64,000 nt of DNA, taken from contig NZ_JAMXMC010000012.1 in NCBI RefSeq assembly GCF_024055665.1, positions 62,001 through 126,000 on the forward strand, written 5' to 3'. A program made the position numbers and the translations under genes. Source of the DNA: Ideonella oryzae (GTDB lineage Bacteria; Pseudomonadota; Gammaproteobacteria; Burkholderiales; Burkholderiaceae_C). The notes below the pieces were generated by a model. It did no database searches, was not told the DNA's origin, and saw only the letters and a list, made by a program, of their open reading frames with translations. Below are positions 26,842 to 34,640 of the stretch, piece by piece. Each line of letters starts with the position of its first letter. Positions within the stretch are counted from its first letter, which is position 1.

Positions 26842-27750
26842 TCAGCCGGCGCTGGGGGCCGGCCCCATGCGGGTGAGCTCGGCCACGAGTTCGGTGACCA
26901 TGGCCTGCGCCCCCGCCTGGACCACGCCCATGTCGTAGGTGGCCAGCACCGCCTCGGCGATCGCGTGGGGCGTGGGCACCGCCTCGGCCATGGCCAGGTA
27001 GTAGCGCAGGTCCTTCAGGGCATTGCCCATCGCAAAGGGCATGGGCGGGCCGGCGGGGTCGAGGATGACCGGCCGCAGGCGCTCCAGCGCCACGCCGGCC
27101 CCACCGCCGCTGGCCAGCACGTCCACCAGCACCTCGGGCGCGATGCCGCCCCGCACGGCGCAGGCCGCGGCCTCGGCCAGCAGGGCCATGCTGCCCAGCG
27201 AGACGAAGTTGTGCAGCAGCTTCAGGCGGTGACCGGCCCCCACCGGGCCGGCGTGGGTGATGTTCTCGGCAAAGGCCGACAGCAGAGGCCGCATCTCGGC
27301 CAGCAAGCCGGCATCGCCACCCACCAACAGGTTCAACGTGCCGGCGTGGGCATGCTGGGCGGTGCGGGTCATCGGCGCATCCAGAAAGCGGCCCCCCGCG
27401 GCCGTCACCAGCGCCGCCATGCGCAGCGTGGAGCCCGGCACCGCGGTGGAGCAGTCGATCACCGTGCTGCCCGGCCGCAGGCCCTGCAGCACGCCGGCCG
27501 GGCCGGTCAGCACGGCCTCCACCTCGGGCGTGCCGGTGACGCACAGCAGGATCACCTCGCTGACGTCGGCCAGGGCCTGGGCCGTGTCCACGACCGTGGC
27601 GCCCCCCTGCAGCAGCTCGTCCAGCGGCTGGTTGCCCGGGTGGGCCAGCACCCGCAGGGTGTGGCCGCGGCGCAGCAGGTTGCGGGCGATGCCGTGGCCC
27701 ATCAGGCCCACGCCGGCCAGGCCCACGCGCCAGGTCCTTGTTGTCTCCAT
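26842..27750 (-). CDS. NAD(P)-dependent hydroxyacid dehydrogenase (3-hydroxyisobutyrate/tartronate-semialdehyde type)
   Basis: The 302-residue protein has a Rossmann start (RVGLAGVGLMGHGIARNLL), the substrate loop FLDAPMTRTAQHAHAGTLN in place of the usual DAPVSGG, and the catalytic Lys in HRLKLLHNFVSLGSMALLAE. This places it in the beta-hydroxyacid dehydrogenase family with HIBADH and GlxR. The substituted DAPMTRT loop argues for a substrate other than hydroxyisobutyrate. Start ATG 27750 is 179 bp from the divergent LysR gene. It heads the run of three dehydrogenases and the TRAP binding protein. Confidence 0.88.
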   Translation of the reverse strand: METTRTWRVGLAGVGLMGHGIARNLLRRGHTLRVLAHPGNQPLDELLQGGATVVDTAQALADVSEVILLCVTGTPEVEAVLTGPAGVLQGLRPGSTVIDCSTAVPGSTLRMAALVTAAGGRFLDAPMTRTAQHAHAGTLNLLVGGDAGLLAEMRPLLSAFAENITHAGPVGAGHRLKLLHNFVSLGSMALLAEAAACAVRGGIAPEVLVDVLASGGGAGVALERLRPVILDPAGPPMPFAMGNALKDLRYYLAMAEAVPTPHAIAEAVLATYDMGVVQAGAQAMVTELVAELTRMGPAPSAG

Positions 27751-27808
27751 GCGGTTCAGTGTAGGCAGCGGCCCTCCGGGCACCCAAGTGCAATTTCGGC
27801 GGCGCGGC

Positions 27809-27825
27809 CTTGCAGTTTTTGCAAG
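27809..27825. promoter_or_regulatory. 17-bp perfect palindrome in LysR/dehydrogenase intergenic region
   Basis: CTTGCA-GTTTT-TGCAAG is a perfect 6-5-6 inverted repeat and fits the T-N11-A pattern of LysR-type binding sites. It lies between the divergent dehydrogenase gene (start 27750) and the LysR gene (start 27930). This is the expected place for the LysR recognition site controlling the dehydrogenase/TRAP genes. Confidence 0.65.
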
Positions 27826-27929
27826 CCCGGCCAGTGTGCGCAGCGCGCGGCGCGCCTGCACTCGGTGAAAGCCTGTGGGCGCCGCGCATCCCGGCGGCCA
27901 CAGAATCGTGCGGACCTGCCCCCACCCCC

Positions 27930-28829
27930 ATGCTGCCCGACCTGTCCGCCCTCGACCTCTTTCTCAAGGCCGTGCGGCTGGGCAGCCTGTCGCGGGCGGC
28001 CCAGGCCAGCCATGTGTCGCTGTCCACCGCCAGCCGCCGCCTGGCCTACCTGGAGCAGCAGCTGGGCACGCCCCTGCTGGCGCGGCAGCACGACGGTGTG
28101 GCCCCCACCCCGGCGGGCGAGGCCCTGGCCCGCCATGCGCGGGTGGTGATGGCCTCGGTGGAAACGCTGCTGGACGAGCTGTCCGACTTTGCCGGCGGCA
28201 CCGTGGGACGGGTGCGCATCCATGCCAACACCTCGGCCATGAGCCAGGACCTGCCCGACCGCCTGGCCCAGTGGCATGCCGCGCGACCGGGCATCCGCCT
28301 GGAGGTGCACGAGGCGCGCAGCCACGACATCGTCGACGCGGTGCGGGCCGGCCTGGCCGACGTGGGCGTGGTGACCTGCGCCCCGGAGGCCGACCTGCAC
28401 TTCGAGCCCTGGGGGCCGGACCCGCTGTGCGCCATCGTGCCGGCCCGCCATCCCCTGCGGGCCCGGCGGATCGCCTTTGGCGAGCTGCTGGAGAACGACA
28501 TCGTCGCGCTGGACAACGCGGCCGTGACCACCCGCATGATGAAGCAGACCGCCGAATCGCTGGGCCGCTTCCTGCGCCTGCGGGTGCAGGTGCAGTCCTT
28601 CGAGGCGGTGTGCCGCCTGGTGGCCGCCGGCCAGGGCATCGGCGTGCTGCCCAAGGCCTCGGTCGAGACCTTCCGGCAGTCCATGAAGCTGCGGCTGATC
28701 GACCTCACCGACGACTGGGCCCACCGCGAGATGTACCTGTGCACGGCCCCCGGCCACCTGCCGGCCGCGGTGACCCGCTTCGTGGACTTCCTGCGCCAGC
28801 GCGGCCTGCCGAAGCGGCCCTCGGCCTGA
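27930..28829 (+). CDS. LysR family transcriptional regulator
   Basis: The 299-residue protein has an N-terminal winged helix (LDLFLKAVRLGSLSRAAQAS, STASRRLAYLEQQLGTPLLA) and a periplasmic-binding-protein-like effector domain starting near residue 90 (GRVRIHANTSAMSQDLPDRL). The central and C-terminal segments (IVPARHPLRARR, AAGQGIGVLPK) are typical. It is divergent from the dehydrogenase gene at 27750 and probably regulates that cluster through the CTTGCA-N5-TGCAAG palindrome. The inducer is likely an organic acid; its identity is unknown. Confidence 0.9.
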   Translation: MLPDLSALDLFLKAVRLGSLSRAAQASHVSLSTASRRLAYLEQQLGTPLLARQHDGVAPTPAGEALARHARVVMASVETLLDELSDFAGGTVGRVRIHANTSAMSQDLPDRLAQWHAARPGIRLEVHEARSHDIVDAVRAGLADVGVVTCAPEADLHFEPWGPDPLCAIVPARHPLRARRIAFGELLENDIVALDNAAVTTRMMKQTAESLGRFLRLRVQVQSFEAVCRLVAAGQGIGVLPKASVETFRQSMKLRLIDLTDDWAHREMYLCTAPGHLPAAVTRFVDFLRQRGLPKRPSA

Positions 28830-28868
28830 GCCCCCCGCGGCAGCTTGCCAGCATCGGCCTCACGCTTT

Positions 28869-28891
28869 AACATGTACTTTAAATATATCTT
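28869..28891 (+). promoter_or_regulatory. NsrR-like operator upstream of nnrS
   Basis: An 11-1-11 imperfect palindrome with half-sites AACATGTACTT and AAATATATCTT around a central T matches the known NsrR consensus style (AAGATGYATTT in both halves), with three half-site mismatches between the arms. It is strikingly AT-rich within GC-rich surroundings and lies 8 bp before the nnrS ATG. NsrR is a nitric-oxide-sensing repressor, so the operon should be derepressed by NO. No nsrR gene is in the window. Confidence 0.7.
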
Positions 28892-28899
28892 TAAGCACC

Positions 28900-30087
28900 A
28901 TGGCCTCGCTCCCCCTTGACGTGCCCCCAGGCCGCGGCCCCGCGCCGCGCTGGGCCCTGTGGGCCCTGGGTTTCCGGCCCTTCTATCTGCTGGCCGCGCT
29001 GTGGGCCGTGCTGTCCATCCCGCTGTGGGCGGCGCAGATGAGCGGCCACCTCGGCAGTTGGACCCGCGGCATGCCCTGGCATGCGCACGAGATGGTGTTC
29101 GGCTACACCCTGGCCATCGTGGTGGGCTTTCTGTTCACTGCGGGGCGCAACTGGTCCGGCCAGCCCACACCCACCGGGCGCCACCTGCAGGCCTTGGCCG
29201 CGCTGTGGCTGCTGGCCCGGGGGCTGGGCTTCACACCCTGGCTGCTGGCCGCCGGCCTGGCCAATGCCGCCTTTGCCTGGGCCTCGGCCTGGGCCCTGTG
29301 GCGGGCGCTGCGCGCCGGCCAGAACCGCCGCAACGACTTCTTCCCCCTGCTGCTGGCCGGCCTGGGGCTGGCCAGCCTGGGCTTGCACCTGCAGGCCCTG
29401 GGCTGGCTGGCCTGGCCCGAGGGCCTGGGCCTGCCCATCGCGCTGGACGCAGTGCTGTTCATGATCGCGGTGATGGCCGGGCGCGTGGTGCCCATGTTCA
29501 GCAACAACGGCGTGCCGGGCATGCAGGCCCGGCGCGACGAGCGCCTGGAAAAGGCCGCGCTGGGCGGCGTGCTGGCGCTGATGGTGGCCGACGCCCTGGG
29601 CCTGCACGGCCTGCCCCTGGCCGTCCTGCTGCTGGCCCTGGCCGCCGCCCACACCGCCCGCTGGGCCCTGTGGCAACCCTGGCGCACGCTGCGCCACCCG
29701 CTGGTGTGGGTGCTACACGCGGCCTATCTGTGGCTGCCGCTGCACCTGCTGCTGCGCGCCGGCGCCACGCTGGACGCCTGGCCCCTCGGCCCGGCCACCC
29801 ACGCCCTCACGCTGGGCACCATCGGCGGCATGACGATCGGCATGATCACCCGCACCGCGCTGGGCCACACCGGCCGGCCGCTGCAGGCCGGCCCCTTCGA
29901 GACCACGGCCTTCATCGCCATGCAGGCCGCCGCGCTGGTGCGGGTGGCGGTGCCCCTGCTGTGGCCGGCCGGCCTGCTGATGGCGGTGCACCTGTCGGCC
30001 ACGCTGTGGGTGCTGGCCTTCGTCGCCTACCTGGCCCGCTACGTCGGCATCCTCAGCCGCCCGCGGCGGGACGGCCAACCCGGCTGA
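28900..30087 (+). CDS. nnrS: NnrS family heme- and copper-containing membrane protein
   Basis: A 395-residue polytopic protein with about 12 hydrophobic helices. NnrS signatures are present: LGFRPFYLLAALWA at the start, PWHAHEMVFGYTLAIVVGFL with candidate metal-binding His residues, RVVPMFSNNGVPG, and LTLGTIGGMTIGMITRTALGHTGR. NnrS proteins protect against nitric-oxide stress in denitrifiers. It begins 8 bp after an NsrR-like palindrome and is followed 25 bp later by a hemerythrin-like gene and then a DGC-type gene, all on one strand. Confidence 0.92.
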   Translation: MASLPLDVPPGRGPAPRWALWALGFRPFYLLAALWAVLSIPLWAAQMSGHLGSWTRGMPWHAHEMVFGYTLAIVVGFLFTAGRNWSGQPTPTGRHLQALAALWLLARGLGFTPWLLAAGLANAAFAWASAWALWRALRAGQNRRNDFFPLLLAGLGLASLGLHLQALGWLAWPEGLGLPIALDAVLFMIAVMAGRVVPMFSNNGVPGMQARRDERLEKAALGGVLALMVADALGLHGLPLAVLLLALAAAHTARWALWQPWRTLRHPLVWVLHAAYLWLPLHLLLRAGATLDAWPLGPATHALTLGTIGGMTIGMITRTALGHTGRPLQAGPFETTAFIAMQAAALVRVAVPLLWPAGLLMAVHLSATLWVLAFVAYLARYVGILSRPRRDGQPG

Positions 30088-30112
30088 CCTCCCCCTGAGA
30101 CAAGGAACCGCG

Positions 30113-30670
30113 ATGGCGCGTCTGATGAGCATCTCCCTGCCGGGCACCGAAGCGGCCGCGGTGGGCTTTGACACCCCGCTGGCCATGCTGGCCGAATGCC
30201 ACCGCCGGGTGGAGGACCAGTGCGCCACCCTGCAGCGCCTGCTGCCCCACCTGGCCGCCCACGGCCCGGACCGCGCCGCGGCCGAGGCCGCCACCGCGGT
30301 GCTGCGCTACTTCGACCTGGCCGGCCCCAAGCACCATGCCGACGAAGAGGCCGACCTCTTCCCCGCGCTGCTCGAATCGATGGCCGGCTCGGACGCGGTG
30401 TGCCTGCGCGCGCTGACCGACGGCCTGAAGGCCGACCACCGCCGCTTCGAGCAGCAGTGGGCCGGTCTGCGGGCCGCGCTGAGCGAGATCGCCGCGGGCC
30501 GGCCGGCCGCACTGGACGCCGCCGCGGTGGACGCCTTCTGCACCCTCTATGCCCAGCACATCGCCCGCGAGGAGGCCGAGCTGCTGCCGATGGCCGAGCG
30601 GCTGATCGAACCCGCCGTGCTGGCCGACATCGGCCTGGCCATGCGGCGGCGCCGCGGCGAGGCCGTCTGA
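30113..30670 (+). CDS. Hemerythrin-like (HHE) domain protein
   Basis: The 185-residue helical protein carries His and Glu residues spaced as in hemerythrin HHE domains: LAECHRRVEDQCATL, GPKHHADEEADLFPAL, LKADHRRFEQQW and LYAQHIAREEAELLPMAERL. These would bind a di-iron centre able to react with oxygen or NO. GACAAGGA precedes the ATG. Placement between nnrS and a DGC-type gene under an NsrR-like site points to nitric-oxide detoxification or iron-centre repair, distinct from the Ric protein encoded further on. Confidence 0.85.
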   Translation: MARLMSISLPGTEAAAVGFDTPLAMLAECHRRVEDQCATLQRLLPHLAAHGPDRAAAEAATAVLRYFDLAGPKHHADEEADLFPALLESMAGSDAVCLRALTDGLKADHRRFEQQWAGLRAALSEIAAGRPAALDAAAVDAFCTLYAQHIAREEAELLPMAERLIEPAVLADIGLAMRRRRGEAV

Positions 30671-31105
30671 ATGCCGGCCGACACCGATACCGACCCCGCC
30701 AGGCCCGCGCGCCGCGCCACCCTGCCCCTGGTCTATGCCTGCTCGGGCTGCTCCAGCGCCGCCCAGCTGGCCAACCACCTGGCGGTGCGCCTGGACCGTG
30801 AAGGCCGGGCCGAGATGTCCTGCATCGCGGGGGTGGGCGGTGACGTGCCCGCGCTGGTGAAGGTGGCGGTGGGCGCCGCGGCCCGGCAGCGTCCGGTGCT
30901 GGTCATCGACGGCTGCCCGCAGAGCTGCGCCCGCCAGGCCCTGGCCCGCCACGGCGTGGCCCCCAGCCACCACCTGGCCCTGTGGGAAGCCGGCGTGCGC
31001 AAACGTCAGCACGAAGACTTCGACCCGTCCCAGGCAGCTCATCTGATGAGCCAGTGCCAGGCCCTGCTGGACGCCCTGCAGCGCGGACCCGCACACGGGA
31101 GCTGA
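30671..31105 (+). CDS. DGC-domain cysteine-rich putative zinc-binding protein
   Basis: The 144-residue protein matches DGC-type proteins by its cysteine blocks: LVYACSGCSSAAQLANHLAV, EMSCIAGVGGDVPALV and VLVIDGCPQSCARQAL (the D-G-C motif itself). Four to five of these Cys could bind zinc or an iron-sulfur centre. Its start codon directly follows the stop of the hemerythrin-like gene, so translation is coupled. The biochemical function of this family is not established. Position in an apparent NsrR-controlled operon suggests a part in handling NO-damaged metal sites, which is inference. Confidence 0.8.
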   Translation: MPADTDTDPARPARRATLPLVYACSGCSSAAQLANHLAVRLDREGRAEMSCIAGVGGDVPALVKVAVGAAARQRPVLVIDGCPQSCARQALARHGVAPSHHLALWEAGVRKRQHEDFDPSQAAHLMSQCQALLDALQRGPAHGS

Positions 31106-31203
31106 ACCGGGGGGCGGCCGGCTTGCGCTGCCGCAAAACCACGCTGGCAGCACATCGGGAGACTGCCTTCTTTCGCAGTGACCCGCCGCCGCGCGGCCCC
31201 CCG

Positions 31204-32241
31204 ATGCAACACCCCTCTCCCCCCGAGCGCGCACGCCCCCATCTGGTGTGCCCGGCCGGCAGCCTGCGCGCGCTGGAAGCCGCTGTGGAAGCCGGCGCCG
31301 ACGCCGTCTACCTGGGCCTGAAGGACGCGACCAATGCCCGCAACTTCGCCGGCCTGAACTTCAACGAGGCCCAGATCCGCGAGGGCGTGGCCCTGGCCCA
31401 CCGCCACGGCGCCCAGGTGCTGATGGCCCTGAACACCTTTGCCGACGCGCGCCGGCCCGGGCCCTGGTTCGCCGCCGCCGACAAGGCCGCCGAACTCGGG
31501 GCCGATGCCCTGATCGTGGCCGACACCGCGGTGATGGGTCACTGCCGCGACCACCTGCCGGGCCTGCGGCTGCACCTGTCGGTGCAGGCCTCGGCCACCA
31601 GCCACGCCGCCATCGAGCACTACCGCCAGCGCTACGGCGTGCAGCGGGCCGTGCTGCCGCGGGTGGTGGCGGCCGAGCAGATCGCGCGCATCATCGCCGG
31701 CACCTCGGTGGAGATCGAGGTCTTCGCCTTCGGCAGCCTGTGCGTGATGGTGGAGGGACGCTGCGCCCTGTCGTCCTATGCCACCGGCCAGTCGCCCAAC
31801 AACGCCGGCGTCTGCTCGCCGGCCTCGGCAGTGCGCTGGCAGGAGCGCGATGGTGGCGTCAGCGCGCGGCTCAACGGTGTGCTGATCGACCACTACGGCC
31901 CCGACGAGCCGCGCGGCTACCCCACCCTCTGCAAGGGACGCTTCGAGGTGGACGGCCGGCGCGTGCACGCGCTGGAGGAACCCACCAGCCTGAACACGCT
32001 GACCCTGCTGCCCCAGCCGGTGCAGATGGGCGTGCGGGCCTTCAAGATCGAAGGCCGGCAGCGCAGCGCCGCCTACGTGGGCGAGGTGACCCGGGCCTGG
32101 CGCGCCGCGCTGGACCAGGCCTGCCGCGCCGTGGACGAAGGCCGCCCCTTCACGCCCGACCCGGCCTGGCAGCAGGCCCTGTCGCGCCATGCCGAGGGGG
32201 CGCAGACCACCCTGGGCGCCTTCGATCGCCCCTGGCGTTGA
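31204..32241 (+). CDS. ubiU: UbiU, oxygen-independent ubiquinone hydroxylation protein (U32 family)
   Basis: A 345-residue peptidase-U32-family protein. It starts HLVCPAGSLRALEAAVEAGA, and the cysteines expected to hold a [4Fe-4S] cluster are at 180, 187, 204 and 243, giving the C-x6-C-x16-C...C spacing of UbiU. With UbiV it hydroxylates ubiquinone precursors without oxygen, using prephenate as oxygen source. It is followed by ubiV and ubiT in the usual set. It starts 98 bp after the DGC gene; no clear FNR box was found in that gap, so it may be co-transcribed with the NO genes. Confidence 0.93.
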   Translation: MQHPSPPERARPHLVCPAGSLRALEAAVEAGADAVYLGLKDATNARNFAGLNFNEAQIREGVALAHRHGAQVLMALNTFADARRPGPWFAAADKAAELGADALIVADTAVMGHCRDHLPGLRLHLSVQASATSHAAIEHYRQRYGVQRAVLPRVVAAEQIARIIAGTSVEIEVFAFGSLCVMVEGRCALSSYATGQSPNNAGVCSPASAVRWQERDGGVSARLNGVLIDHYGPDEPRGYPTLCKGRFEVDGRRVHALEEPTSLNTLTLLPQPVQMGVRAFKIEGRQRSAAYVGEVTRAWRAALDQACRAVDEGRPFTPDPAWQQALSRHAEGAQTTLGAFDRPWR

Positions 32242-32272
32242 CCATAGACCGCTCACCGCTGACGGAACCCCC

Positions 32273-33265
32273 ATGATGAACGACTCTGCTTTCTCCGCAC
32301 CCGCCACCTCCTCCACCGCCCCGCGCCGCTGGGGCCTGACCGTCGGCCCGGTGCAGTACCTCTGGCCCCGTGAGCGGCTGCTGGCCTTCTATGCCCAGCT
32401 GGCCGACTCCCCGGCCGACTGCATCGTGCTGGGCGAGGTGGTGTGCGCCCGGCGGCGCGAGCTGCGCCTGGACGACTGGCTGGCCCTGGGCCGGGAACTG
32501 GCCCAGGCCGGCAAGCAGGTGGTGCACGCCACCCAGACCCTGGTCGAGACCGAGGCCGACCTGCGGCAGATCGAGCGCCTGGGCGCCGAGACCGACCCGT
32601 GGGTGGAGGCCGGCGATGCCTCCGCCCTGGCCCTGCTGCAGGGGCGGGTGCCGCTGGTGCTGGGCCCGCACATCAACATCTACAGCCACCGCGCCCTGCA
32701 GGAGCATGCCGACCTGGGCGTGGTGCGCTGGGTGCCGCCGCTGGAACTGTCGCTGCAGGCGGTGGCCTGCATCCAGCCGCCTGAACGCCCGGTGGTGGGC
32801 TGGAGCGGTCGACCGATCGAGACCGAGGTCTGGGCCTTCGGCCGCATGCCGCTGTCTTTCTCGGCGCGCTGCTTCACCGCCCGCCACCACGGCGTGCCCA
32901 AGGACCGCTGCGGCTTTCCCTGTCTGGACGACCCGGACGGCCGGCTGGTGCGCAGCGGCGAGGGCGAGGACTTTCTGGTGCTCAACGGCACCCAGACCCA
33001 GTCGGCCGGCGTGCACTGCCTGCTGGGCCAGGCCAAGGCCCTGGCTGCAGCCGGCGTGCAGCGGCTGCGCCTGTCGCCCTCGTCCAACGGCTTTGCCCAA
33101 GTGCTGGCCGACTTCGACGCCGTCTTCAACGGTGGCGCCTCACCCCAGGGCCGCAGCGCGGCCTGGGCCGGCCTGGGCGTGCCCGGGCCGCTGGTGTCCG
33201 GCTACGCCTTCGACCGGCCGGGCATGGCCGCCACCGCCACCTCGCCCCTGGAGATGCCCGCATGA
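32273..33265 (+). CDS. ubiV: UbiV, oxygen-independent ubiquinone hydroxylation partner
   Basis: The 330-residue U32-family partner of UbiU. Blocks include GLTVGPVQYLWPRERLLAFY, CIVLGEVVCARRRELRLDDW with one cluster Cys, LGPHINIYSHRALQEHA, and the Cys group around CFTARHHGVPKDRCGFPC. It forms a heterodimer with UbiU for anaerobic ring hydroxylation. Two ATGs (32273 and 32276) are adjacent. Its stop overlaps ubiT (ATGA). Confidence 0.93.
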   Translation: MMNDSAFSAPATSSTAPRRWGLTVGPVQYLWPRERLLAFYAQLADSPADCIVLGEVVCARRRELRLDDWLALGRELAQAGKQVVHATQTLVETEADLRQIERLGAETDPWVEAGDASALALLQGRVPLVLGPHINIYSHRALQEHADLGVVRWVPPLELSLQAVACIQPPERPVVGWSGRPIETEVWAFGRMPLSFSARCFTARHHGVPKDRCGFPCLDDPDGRLVRSGEGEDFLVLNGTQTQSAGVHCLLGQAKALAAAGVQRLRLSPSSNGFAQVLADFDAVFNGGASPQGRSAAWAGLGVPGPLVSGYAFDRPGMAATATSPLEMPA

Positions 33266-33801
33266 CCCCCTTGTTCCTTCCCCCGCGCCTGCGGGCCCCG
33301 CTCGAGGCCCTGGCCCAGCGGCTTGACGCCCTGCCGCCGCTGCCGGCGCGCTGGCAGGCCCTCCAGGGGCCTCAGGCCCGCATGGCCGGCTGGCTGCGTC
33401 GCCTGCCCAGCCGACCACCGTCTCAGGTGCTGGCGGTGCTGCTCAACCGGGGGCTCTGGCCCCAGCTGCCGGAGGAACTGCAACAAGGCCTGGTGGGCCG
33501 CGTGATCACGCTGGAGGTGAGCGACCTGGGCTGGCGCCTGCGCCTGCGGGGGCGGGCCGACGGCTTCGAGGCCGCGGGCGATAGCGCCGAGGCGGCGCTG
33601 CGCATTGCCGCGCGCGCAGCCGGCTGGTGGCGGCTGGCCCGCGGGCTGGACGACCCGGACCGCCTGTTCTTCGACCGCGTGCTGGTGATGGAAGGCGACA
33701 CCGAGCTGGGCCTGCTGCTGAAGAACTCGCTGGACGCGCTGGGCCCGATCTGGCCGGTGAAGCCGGCTGGGTCGGGCACGCCGGGCCGCGCCCGGGTCTG
33801 A
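33262..33801 (+). CDS. ubiT: UbiT, SCP2-domain lipid carrier for anaerobic ubiquinone synthesis
   Basis: The 179-residue protein has an SCP2-like lipid-binding domain (residues ~45-150: LAVLLNRGLWPQLPEELQQG, GWRLRLRGRADGFEAAGD, DRLFFDRVLVMEGDTELGLL). UbiT replaces UbiJ as the carrier of hydrophobic quinone intermediates in the oxygen-independent pathway. The start overlaps ubiV. Its stop is 2 bp from the stop of the convergent Crp/Fnr gene. Confidence 0.92.
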   Translation: MTPLFLPPRLRAPLEALAQRLDALPPLPARWQALQGPQARMAGWLRRLPSRPPSQVLAVLLNRGLWPQLPEELQQGLVGRVITLEVSDLGWRLRLRGRADGFEAAGDSAEAALRIAARAAGWWRLARGLDDPDRLFFDRVLVMEGDTELGLLLKNSLDALGPIWPVKPAGSGTPGRARV

Positions 33802-33803
33802 AC

Positions 33804-34598
33804 TCAGGCGGCCAGGGCCAGGCCGGCGGCGTGCGCGCGCGTGGCGCGCGGCGACGCAGGCACGCTGCGGCGCCCCCCCGCGGCGGCCGGCAGCGCCCCA
33901 CGGGACTCGCTGAGGTACTGCAGCATCACGCGGTTGAGGATGCGGACCTCGTAACGCTGCACCGCGATCACTCCCTGCTCGATCAACTGGCGCAGCGAAC
34001 GGGACAGGGCTTCGGAGGTCACCCCGAGCTGCTGGGCCAGCTGCTGCTTGCGCACGGCCATCTGCCAGACCGGCCGGCAGGCCAGGCCGGTGGAGGCCGC
34101 CGTCTCGTCCAGGATGCGCCGGGCCAGGCGGGCGGCCAGGCCACGGGTGCGGGCCTCGGTCAGGCCGTCGCGCAGGGTCTGGGCCTGGGCGGCCAGCACC
34201 TGACCGAAGGCCAGGCCCACCGCGGGATGCTGCTGCGCGATGCGCAGCAGCGCGTCGATGGGCAGAGCCAGCAGCTCGCTGGGTTCGGTGGCCATCAGGG
34301 CCCGGAACCAGCCGGGCTGGCGGCCCAGGGCGCCGAAGACGTCCACCCACTCCCCGGCCTGCACGCGGAACATCTCGGTGAAGCGGCCGCGCCGGTCCAC
34401 CCCACCGGCAGCCATCTGGCCGCTGCGCAGCAGCCACAGCGAGGGCAGCGGCTTGGCCGGGCTGGGGTGCTGGAGCAGGCCGGGCGGCACGTCGACCACG
34501 CAGGCCGCCTGCAGCAGGCGGTCGCAGGCCTCGGGCGGGATGGGACAGGGTGCCAGCGCCCGGGCGATCAGCTGGCCATCCGGTTCGGCGCAGACCAT
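33804..34598 (-). CDS. Crp/Fnr family transcriptional regulator
   Basis: A 264-residue regulator with an N-terminal cyclic-nucleotide-type beta roll (around SLWLLRSGQMAAGGVDRRGR) and a C-terminal helix-turn-helix. The recognition helix reads TSEALSRSL, keeping the E..SR residues that in FNR contact TTGAT half-sites. The N-terminus has several Cys, but not the FNR pattern needed for a [4Fe-4S] cluster, so it is more like DNR/NnrR-type NO- or redox-responsive members. The C-terminal tail is Arg/Ala-rich. It lies 42 bp downstream of ric on the same strand, amid genes likely to be its targets (nar, ubiUVT, nnrS). Confidence 0.85.
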   Translation of the reverse strand: MVCAEPDGQLIARALAPCPIPPEACDRLLQAACVVDVPPGLLQHPSPAKPLPSLWLLRSGQMAAGGVDRRGRFTEMFRVQAGEWVDVFGALGRQPGWFRALMATEPSELLALPIDALLRIAQQHPAVGLAFGQVLAAQAQTLRDGLTEARTRGLAARLARRILDETAASTGLACRPVWQMAVRKQQLAQQLGVTSEALSRSLRQLIEQGVIAVQRYEVRILNRVMLQYLSESRGALPAAAGGRRSVPASPRATRAHAAGLALAA

Positions 34599-34640
34599 GG
34601 TCGAGACTCCTTGCAGGGGTGGAAAACGATCCGGCGATCA

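Noticed and set aside
33804-34598. Calling the Crp/Fnr protein FNR itself
   Set aside because: The cysteine spacing needed for the oxygen-sensing [4Fe-4S] cluster is not present.
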